Below, piece by piece: positions 56,331-64,000 of a stretch of DNA of 64,000 nt. Source of the DNA: Panax quinquefolius (lineage: Eukaryota; Streptophyta; Magnoliopsida; Apiales; Araliaceae). The position numbers and the translations under genes are program-made. How positions within the stretch are numbered: the first letter of the stretch is position 1; each line of letters begins with the position of its first letter. The stretch lies in the NCBI GenBank assembly GCA_020205615.1, contig CM035152.1, forward strand, positions 119,200,043-119,264,042, written 5' to 3'. The notes beneath the pieces were generated by a model that saw only the letters and a list, made by a program, of their open reading frames with translations, was not told where the DNA came from and did not search any database.

Positions 56331-56732
56331 AAATGCTTAGTTTAGCATTGAAAATCACACCAGAATCAGAGAATTCTTCTTCTATAATATTGAGTGTATT
56401 TCTTTAGAGTTTTAGGAAGTTTTGAGCGTAGAAAATAATATAAGTTTTCTTCAAGAATATCCTCACCCTACCAGTCAGAAATACTCTCCTTTTAAGGTAA
56501 GGGATATTATTTTTGTTCAATACTCGTAAGAAATAATATTTTCTTCCATACTCTGTAGTATGTAAGTAATATTATTTCATTTTAGATTCCGAATTCTATA
56601 CTCATTTTGTTAGAGTATTGCTTCTATACTCCTTGAAATTAGTGGAATATCCTTGAAATTTGCATTTCATCTAGTATCGTTTCACTAAAATATTTTTCTG
56701 GACATTCTAGATAAATTTTGATCTTTTCATGT

Positions 56733-56812
56733 TGGGGTACTATTCACGAGGTACTATTCCTGAAGTACTATTCACAGGGTACTATTCACCCAGGGTACTA
56801 TTCATGACAAAA
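56733..56812 (+). repeat. TACTATTCAC minisatellite in LTR of E
   Basis: Five copies of GGTACTATTCAC or a close variant (ATTCCTG, ATTCATG) with spacers of 3-8 bases. Confidence 0.85.
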
Positions 56813-57799
56813 ATATATTTCTTTTCTATCTAAATCATTTTTGATATAATATTATTCTTGAATTTACTCCAGAAAGCAGTATCATGTTGACAATTTGGAC
56901 ATTATTGAATTCTGGATAAATTGAATTATAAATTTTTAAAATTTATCATTGCCCTCATTTAATTGAATTCTTATATCATTGTCATCATCCTCATGCTTAT
57001 ATTGTGATGAAAGTCCTCATTGGCTCATAGTGCATTGATGGACAGTTGTTGGTATGATTATGACCAGGGATTATTCGGTATAATCATGACCTGTAATGTT
57101 ACAAATGATGTGGTAAAAGTCCTCTTTGACCCGTAGTGCATTGATGGACAGTTGTTGGCATGATCATGACCATTGGTGATAACACGAATATCCTTGGTCC
57201 GTATTGCTTGGATAATTCGTGGATGTGATACTAATGAATATCTTTGGCCCGTAGTGCATGGATAATTGGATGATGTGGATTATTTATTAAGCTGAGTCTG
57301 AGCGATAAAATTGATGATAACTTTTTAAATATATAGATAGTAGATATCATGCTCTACTTGACTTTTCTAATGGATTGTTTGTTCCGCTGCAATTAAACTT
57401 GTTGTATATTATATTCTATCAGTTTAACACTGTTGAAGGCTAACGATAACTTATTCTGCATTATCTTAGTCATAATATTTCTTACTGGGCTAGTTGAGCT
57501 CACCCTTTTGCTTTTATTGTTCTCTTCTGAAAATGAAAACGTAGACGGGACTAGTCGGGGAACGGAGTGACGGTCCGAGATAGTGGTTATAGTAGTCCTC
57601 ACAATTCTATGAAATAGTGTGATAATAAATATAATGAGGACTCCATTTGAGTTTGGATATTTTCTATGAGACAATATTCGTGTAAAAACTCTCAGCTACG
57701 CTTTTTGTTGTATTGTATAAATGAAGTTTGTATTTAAATTTTGTACCATGTATTTGATGACTTAGAATGGGCGATGTATACCTATTTTGGGGGAGTCAC

Positions 57800-59012
57800 T
57801 GAAAGTAGTATGCACACAAACCAATCATGTTTTATGATAAAGCATATACTTTGTAACAATCTTATTCATTTATTAATAAAAAGTATTAATTTATTAAAGG
57901 ATTTTAATTATCTACATGATGCTGTTTTATAATATGTGATAAATCCATAGTTTTAAGCAATGCTTTTAGAATAATGATGATGATTATTCTAATGAGATCT
58001 AAATTCTTAGAAAGCTTAAAACTAAAATAGTTCCCAATCGTTGGATTACTAAATTGGGGATTAGTAAATCCGGATAGAGTGGTACATATGTTGCTTGCTC
58101 GTTGAATGAGGATGATTGATCTCATGATTATTTGTGTGGAGACACTAAAGCAAGTATGTAGGTGCTTATTAGAGAATAAGTTCACTGAATGTGGCTCGCT
58201 AAGGAATACCTAATGGATTTTGACTTATCTATTAATAGGAATTCTTGTAGTGATAGTAGTATAAGTGATCCTTGGACTTGAGATCATCATAGTATCTTGT
58301 GTATGATGAGTTATACTTTGACTTATTCCTTAAGACCCTTAGGGTATATCAAAGGGTATGCTTGGGTATAATAAATTATACATGGAGATAATGTATGATC
58401 AATAAAGAATCTACCACTTCTTGTAAAAGAAGAAATGGTCTACATGTGATTCGATAAATAACAACCCAAGAGTCCTTGGCATAAAGCGTAATAAAATTAG
58501 AAAGGAGTTTCTAATTTGCATTATTTGAGTTGTGCATTTAAGAATCGAAAAACATATAATTAAATAAAATAAGACTTGATAAAGAATTCCATGTCTTATA
58601 TTTAATTGAGACATTGTATGGTGAAATGATTGAATTATGCAGTAATTATTTACTTAAAGGTTCTCATTATGATTAATGTTGAAATCTATATTATCCTAAA
58701 AGTCGTTGATCGCTAGGAGACTTATCCCTATAAGAGAATAAATATTATTTATTAAATAAATTAATAGTTTAATTTATTTATTTAAATAAGATTAGAATTG
58801 TTCTAATTGATTTATTCACAACCTAGGTTTAATATAGAGAACCAAAGGGTCACAACATAAAAGGAAGAATAATTATTTAAGAAGTTAATGACATAATCGT
58901 AATAATAAGTTAATTATATTTAATTTAATCTATGGTGATAGAATAAATTAAATAGCTTAATATTATTATTTAATATTTTGAAAATATTAAATATAAATTA
59001 ATAAGAGGAGTC

Positions 59013-59101
<89 letters not shown>

Positions 59102-59724
59102 TAATTTAATTCTTAAAGGAGTTTGGGAATTAATTAATAAAAGTACTCTCATATATTCATAATAAGATTATGAGGTTAAATTAATTAAAAGAGGTTAATT
59201 AATTATCCCTAATAAGATTAGTGAGCTTAATTAATTAAAGAAATTTAATTAATTAAATAATATCTTATTTTCTAATTAGATTAGAAGGGTTAACTGATAT
59301 CTTTATAAGAGGAATCTTATATCAGATATCAATATACGTGATTCCAATTGTTGAAGAGTACACCTTTTTCTATAGAGATAGAAAAACTAGGGTTTAGCCA
59401 ACCACCCATCTTCTTGAATCTTTCTTCTTCCTTGGTAGATCACCGCTAGAGGCCAAACACTTGGGTGGCTAACATTGATCAAAGGAAGGAACCAAACTCG
59501 GTGGATTCAAGTTGAACGCGAAAATGATTGGAGGTGAACTTGTACTTAAGGAAGCTCGAATATTCAAGGGTATAATTCTTATTATTTATCTTTTTGTTTA
59601 ATTAATAATTGTGCATAAAGAATGATCCGGGCATATGGTTTGTAAAATTTTAAAACTCTGATTTTCTATGCTTCCGCTTATTTTGTGCAATTTAATTGTG
59701 TTCATGAATTTTACTAACCTAATA
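57800..59724 (+). repeat. 5' LTR of element G
   Basis: 1925 bp, from TGAAAGTAGTATGCACAC to AACCTAATA (the last dinucleotide decayed from CA, compared with the solo LTR at 9129-11006). It includes an (TTA)n run at 59014-59102 that the solo copy has only as a short ATTATTA stretch, which explains most of the length difference. Confidence 0.9.
59014..59102 (+). repeat. (TTA)n microsatellite
   Basis: About 29 uninterrupted TTA units in the G LTR; read in reverse it produces a spurious poly-Asn ORF. Confidence 0.97.
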
Positions 59725-59725
59725 G

Positions 59726-59736
59726 TGGTATCAGAG
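59726..59736 (+). promoter_or_regulatory. Primer-binding site of element G
   Basis: TGGTATCAGAG, a full match to the plant initiator-Met primer site as far as it extends, one base after the LTR. Confidence 0.9.
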
Positions 59737-60983
59737 TCAAACCTTTATGCAAATTATTAATTATTTTGATTTGATATGTATATTGATATGTGTTTAAAAT
59801 AATTTAATTGGGCATAATTTTGTTGTATAAAATTTATTAAATTAAAAAAAATTGCAAAGCCTGTTTTAAAAAACCGGTACTGTGATTCGTTGAGTCCGTG
59901 GATTTTTTTTAATTAATCAATTATGAGCATTGATTTCGTTATAAAAAAAAGGGACTAGTTCGGTTATTATTCTGCGAATCAGGGAGAGTGTTAATCACCA
60001 GATTCACGTGACATGAATGAATCCTGCAACATGAGTGATTCCATGTGATTCAATTATTACTATATATCATATATATATGGTGCATCATCCTGTTAACATG
60101 ATAACCACCAAAAACCACCTTTGGTATATATCATATATATGGCATGAATCACTTTTCCTGGAATATATATATGAATCACTTTTGGTATATATTATGTATA
60201 TATGGTGTGAATCACTTTTGCTTGCTATTATAATATTATATATATATATATATATTTTTAATAATTTTATAATTAAAATAAAAAAATATTTTAATCTTAA
60301 AATAAAATGTTTATTTTAATCTTAAAATAAAAAAGTTTATTTTAATTTTAAAATTGGATTTCATGCTAACTAATTATAGTTGGAATTGAATTTCATGATA
60401 ACTAATTAGAGTTTGAATTGGATTCCATGATAACTAACTGGAGTTGAAATTGGATTCCAAAATTAATTAAAATAAATGAATCCATGTTTCCTTAAATAAA
60501 GGAGTTTATTTTGATATGGAATAAGATTTCATATTATTCAAAATAAAGGAGTTTATTTGTGAATATGAAAGAGAATCTATGTTTCCTTTAATAAAGGAGT
60601 TTTTTTTACATGGAATTGGATTCCATAATTAATTAAAATAAATGAGTTTATTTTGATTAATTATTTTGATTAAAATAAAATAGTTTATTTTATTCAAAAT
60701 AGGATAAATTAAAATAAAAGAGGTTTATTTTGATTTAAATTTGGATTAAAATAAAGGAGTTTATTTTGATTCAAAATTAGATTTTATGCTAACTAATTTT
60801 ACCCATTAAATGATATCAATATATATATATTGAATGTTTATTATTCATGAGAGAATGTTATTTATTGATTCATATGGTGATGTGTATATAATAAATGGGA
60901 TTGATTATGGACTATTGACCAATGTGATTAGATTTTATTTTAGTTGGATGCAAGAATGTATGGGTTTTATTAAATGGGGTCTG
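59737..60983 (+). other. Non-coding interior of element G
   Basis: AT-rich. 60055-60240 has repeated TATATATGGTGTGAATCAC-like words. 60285-60785 is a dense series of AAATAAA...TTTATTT motifs. The ORFs at 60035-60319 and 60834-61025 resemble no known domain and are repeat-derived. Confidence 0.6.
60285..60785. repeat. AAATAAAGGAGTTTATTT hairpin repeats
   Basis: AAATAAA-GGAG-TTTATTT occurs at 60494-60511 and 60541-60558, and AAAATAAA-GGAG-TTTATTTT at 60748-60767, with several one- or two-base variants between (loops TGAG, ATAG, AGAGG). They alternate with TTGGATTCCATGATAACTAA-like words at 60350-60460. Confidence 0.8.
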
Positions 60984-63707
60984 TGTGACGCCCCCAAAAT
61001 AGGTCCAATCCACAACCCATTCTGAGTCGCCAAATACATGGTACAGAAACAACTAAAACTTCATTATTACACTTGTCGTGCAAAATACGACAACACATAT
61101 ACTGTGAGTTTACATACAAATATTGTCTTCTAGACAATATTCACACTCAAATAAGTCCTCATTATAATTATTGATACACTATTTTATAAAATAGTGAGGA
61201 CTACTAAGACAACTGTTTTGAATTATCACTCCACACCCTGACTAGTTCCCGCTATATTCTCGTCTTGTGAGAAGAAAAATGGAACAAAAAGGAAAAAGGT
61301 GAGCTCAACTAGCCCAGTAAAGAATATTATGACTAAGATAATGTACAACAAATTATCTTTAGTCTTCAACAGAGAAAAATCTGATAGAATATAATAGACA
61401 AAAAGTTTTAAATTAATATTCGTAGCGGAAATAACAATTCATTAGAAGAATTAAGTAGAGAATGAAGTCTACTATGTTCTATGATTTAAAAGTCCATCAT
61501 CAATATTTTGTCCCTGTAACATCAATCAATATACATCTTGAATCAAATATTCATCTTTGCATTACAGGCCAAAGATATTCATCAGTTGGTCATGTTCATC
61601 TCAACACCTGTTCATCTTTGTACTACGGGCCAAATATATTCATTAGGAAATCATTCATCTTTACACTACAGGCCAAAAATATTCAGTAATATCATCATTT
61701 AGGACTGAGAATGATGAAAAATATTTTTAAAGAAACGAATCCAGTGAAATAAAAGGCCAAATATTAGATATTCGTACTTTAGACAATCCAAGTTCAAAAA
61801 TACTCCATAATAAATCATAGTGGAGTAAAATTCAAAAATGAAGATCAAAATATGGATACAATCAAAGATAGTAACCATAATAGACATCTGGGGTAAAGAA
61901 GAGAAAATTTTATTTTTCGGTGAATAGTATCGTATACGTGAATAGTAACTCTGACACAAAAAGGTAAAAATTCCACAAGAAAAATCATACTTCGTGAATA
62001 GTACTCATGAATAGTATCGTATTCATGAATAGTATCATACACGTGAATAGTGTCGTATACCTGAATAGTAACCTTGACATAAAAAGATAAAATTTTCATA
62101 ATAAAATTCTTACCAACATTTCGTCATAATGATATTGAATGAAATAATATCATTTACGAAGAAAATAACATCCCTTACCTCAAAAGAATAGTATTTCTGA
62201 CTGGAATATCGGATATAATGCTGAAGAAAACTTGCACCGTATAGCAACACTCAAGATATCTAATTACTCACAAAAATACGCTCGATAATATAGAGAGAGA
62301 AACTTCAATTTCTTGTGTGATTTTCAATTCTAACATAAGCAACCTAATTTTAGGAAAATGCTTAGAACACCAAAGCATAAAATTTAATAAAAAAAATATT
62401 TATATAAAAAATCATACGCACCATTAGAAATCTGATTTCAGAATTTTACACATGTAAGTGGGGCCCACTAACATGAAAAACATGTTTTAAAAATTTTTTG
62501 TAACAAAATTAATTTAGACCCAATATTCCAGAACTTCAATAATTCATAATAAATAGCCTTTTATCAGAAAAATTCGAATCTTATGTCCATTCCATATGAA
62601 ATTCAATTCTCTACAACTTTGTAGCTTTAAGTTTTTCCAAATTCTAAACAGAAATTGACCGAAATCCACATACGAACGATTTTGCAGGCTATAATCAAAT
62701 TTTAATCAAAAATAGGGTCCACCAACATGTTTTTAGCATTTATTGTAATAAAAATACTCTTCCTCCTTATTTATTCATATATCACACATTCATTGTAAAA
62801 ATATCACCATTATTATATTAATATATAACCACATTATACATTTATAATGTAATATATAATAATATATTTGAATAAATTATTTTATTAGAAAATATAAAAT
62901 ATCAATTTTCAATAATTGTCACTTTTTTAAAAATTCCTCCATTTATATCCCCATTAAAATAAATATTTCCTTATCATATAAATTAATAATTAATTATTCA
63001 CAAATAATATTACAGAATCATAATTATGACAACCAGATCGTTCCCAGGAAAGAGGGGGCTTTTCGATAAAGATTTCTCCTTATTGGCGCGTAATTAGATG
63101 ACCTAACCCCTTTCCTCGATAGAACTTTCTAGACATTGCCAATAATGCTATCTAATAATATTATTCAAATAATATAAATTATTGATCTGATAATAAAAAT
63201 ATTGTGCAGTGACAATTATTGAAACAACAATAATATTAAATATCAACGTAGCAATTATTGACTCAATAAAATAAAATATTGAACAGTAATTACTGTAACA
63301 ATTATTGAGTAGTGTCTTCTTATGTAAGAATTAATAATCCAAAAATATTGTGCAATCTGCAAAGCACTGCAAAGAACAACGCCAGACATACGTTTTTACT
63401 TTACCCAATCGTATTATTCAACAGATTTTAACATTAACCGTTACGCCGTTATTATTAAAAAAACACATACTTGTCGTTTTCTTCATCTAATCACTTTCCG
63501 TTATGGGACCCACAAATGGCTGCGTCGTCGTACGAATATTCGCCGACAGCAAAAATATTCCACGACCAAACAAATATTCCCCGACAAAAATGAATATTTT
63601 ATAACCACTTGCTTATTTTTCAAAATATTTACATATATCACCATTTACTGAATAATAATTATAAGAAAATTCGAATACTTTTATTTTATAAAATTCGGGG
63701 TCTTACG
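60984..63707 (-). repeat. 3' LTR of element H
   Basis: 2724 bp; in plus text it begins TGTGACGCCCCCAAAATAGG and ends CGGGGTCTTACG (last base decayed). The conserved AGGTAAGGGA is at about 62171-62180 reversed. A TACTATTCAC-type minisatellite lies at 61920-62065. No good TATA box at the position used in A and E. Confidence 0.88.
61920..62065 (-). repeat. TACTATTCAC minisatellite in LTR of H
   Basis: About six copies of GTGAATAGTA/GAATAGTATCGTA in plus text, the reverse complement of the repeat at 56733-56812. Confidence 0.85.
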
Positions 63708-64000
63708 ATCTCCCCTCATGAAATTTTGTCCCCGAAATTTACGTTCCTGGTATTTCAAAGAGTTGAGACTACCTTGCTTTCATTTCAGATTCTATCTCCC
63801 TGGTCATCTCTTCTGTATCATGATTTCTCCATTGCTTATTTCCTGTATTTCATGTATCATTCTAGAATACAGCTTCAAAACAAAGGTTAACTGACATATC
63901 ATAATTTGTCAACTTAAGTAAGAAAATTCAACTTAGGTAGGACACACACTAGCAAAGGATATTACTCGTCTCTCCCCTCCTAGTTCTAATCTCGAATCTC
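63708..64000 (-). other. Stub interior of element H
   Basis: 63708-63832 matches the end of pol and the 3' untranslated region of A (4637-4770), including TGATTTCTCCAT from the chromodomain-like tail. From about 63870 the sequence matches the 5' leader of A (11160-11300). The intervening 40 bp match neither clearly. A polypurine stretch (GAGGGGAGATC on the minus strand) abuts the LTR. Confidence 0.75.

Larger units (their letters stand above)
55168..57799 (+). repeat. 3' LTR of element E
   Basis: 2632 bp, from TGTAAAACCCCAACTTT to GGGGGAGTCAC, where the G LTR interrupts it at its very last bases. TATA box (TATAAATA) at 56323-56330, conserved AAGGTAAGGG at 56494-56503. It lacks the 60-bp array of A but has a TACTATTCAC minisatellite at 56733-56812 and long TA/TG microsatellites in U3. 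Confidence 0.9.
57800..60983 (+). mobile_element. Non-coding element G (LTR, primer site, interior start)
   Basis: A full LTR followed by an initiator-Met primer site and about 1.25 kb of AT-rich interior with no protein-coding sequence, then cut by H at 60984. The interior starts directly with repeats rather than gag, so G looks like a non-autonomous (LARD-like) element, probably copia-related judging from the primer site and LTR style. It was inserted at the last bases of the E LTR. The 3' LTR is not in view. Confidence 0.7.
60984..64000 (-). mobile_element. Tekay-type deletion derivative H
   Basis: The 3' LTR (60984-63707) is followed on the minus-strand map by only about 120 bp of pol 3' end (63708-63832), which then joins within about 40 bp to the 5' leader (63870-64000) normally found next to the 5' LTR. 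All of gag, protease, RT, RNase H and integrase is gone. The 5' LTR should start just beyond the window. H was inserted into the interior of G. Confidence 0.75.

Noticed and set aside
58970..59152. Minus-strand ORF with a run of about 29 Asn
   Set aside because: It is the (TTA)n microsatellite of the G LTR read in reverse, absent as such from the other LTR copy at 9129-11006.

Overview
This is a plant nuclear window, almost certainly a eudicot. It is AT-rich and consists essentially of nested, decayed LTR retrotransposons, with no host gene, rRNA, tRNA or CRISPR array that I can support. The evidence is long direct LTR pairs with TG...CA ends, primer-binding sites matching plant initiator-Met and Asp tRNAs, and broken gag-protease-RT-RNase H-integrase reading frames. 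The families are Ty3/gypsy chromovirus (Tekay/Del type, integrase with a chromodomain-like tail), Ty3/gypsy Athila type (tRNA-Asp primer), a Tat/Ogre-like family seen mainly as its LTR, Ty1/copia, and a family with a copia-style primer site and no coding capacity. Letters A-J are my labels.

Layout. 1-1645 and 14333-14771: internal sequence of a Tat-like element (F1), split by the Tekay element A (1646-14327; 5-bp target duplication CTGGA), whose gag in turn holds a solo LTR of family G (9129-11006). 14772-15635: U3 part of the F1 LTR. 15636-17059: Athila LTR. 17060-22831: minus-strand pol and gag of Tekay element E, interrupted by a gypsy LTR insert I (19129-22231). 22832-24629: R-U5 part of the F1 LTR. 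24630-25676: Athila 3' tail. 25677-28987: copia element J with its 5' LTR. 28988-31484: Athila fragment C (plus). 31485-37363: Tekay element E2 (plus), 5'-truncated. 37364-47300: Tekay-like element D (minus) with LTRs of about 4 kb. 47301-49856: second Tat-like LTR (F2, minus). 49857-53761: Athila element B 5' half (minus). 53762-57799: 3' half of E (integrase and 3' LTR, plus). 57800-60983: element G (plus). 60984-64000: LTR and stub interior of deletion derivative H (minus), running off the window.

Reconstruction (inference). The two parts of E (17060-22831 minus, 53762-57799 plus) are cut at the same codons of pol, overlap by exactly 5 bp, and are both capped by Athila LTR ends. This is what an Athila insertion into E would leave. 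The orientation conflict disappears if 15636-24629 (about 9.0 kb) is flipped: the flip also rejoins the U3 and R-U5 halves of the Tat-like LTR at its TATA box and puts the Athila 3' tail next to its own LTR. Most of the window is therefore best read as one Tekay element E filled with nested insertions and then altered by an inversion. Misassembly is the main alternative.

The most unusual signal is structural. Several unrelated families carry, in LTRs or untranslated regions, arrays of short inverted repeats whose stem sequence changes from unit to unit while pairing is kept. The clearest is in the Tat-like U3, where an 8-base loop AGATAACC is kept and the stems covary. I know of no name for such arrays; they are the best candidate here for something undescribed.

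No element is autonomous: every gag-pol region has stops, frameshifts, deletions or lost catalytic residues.
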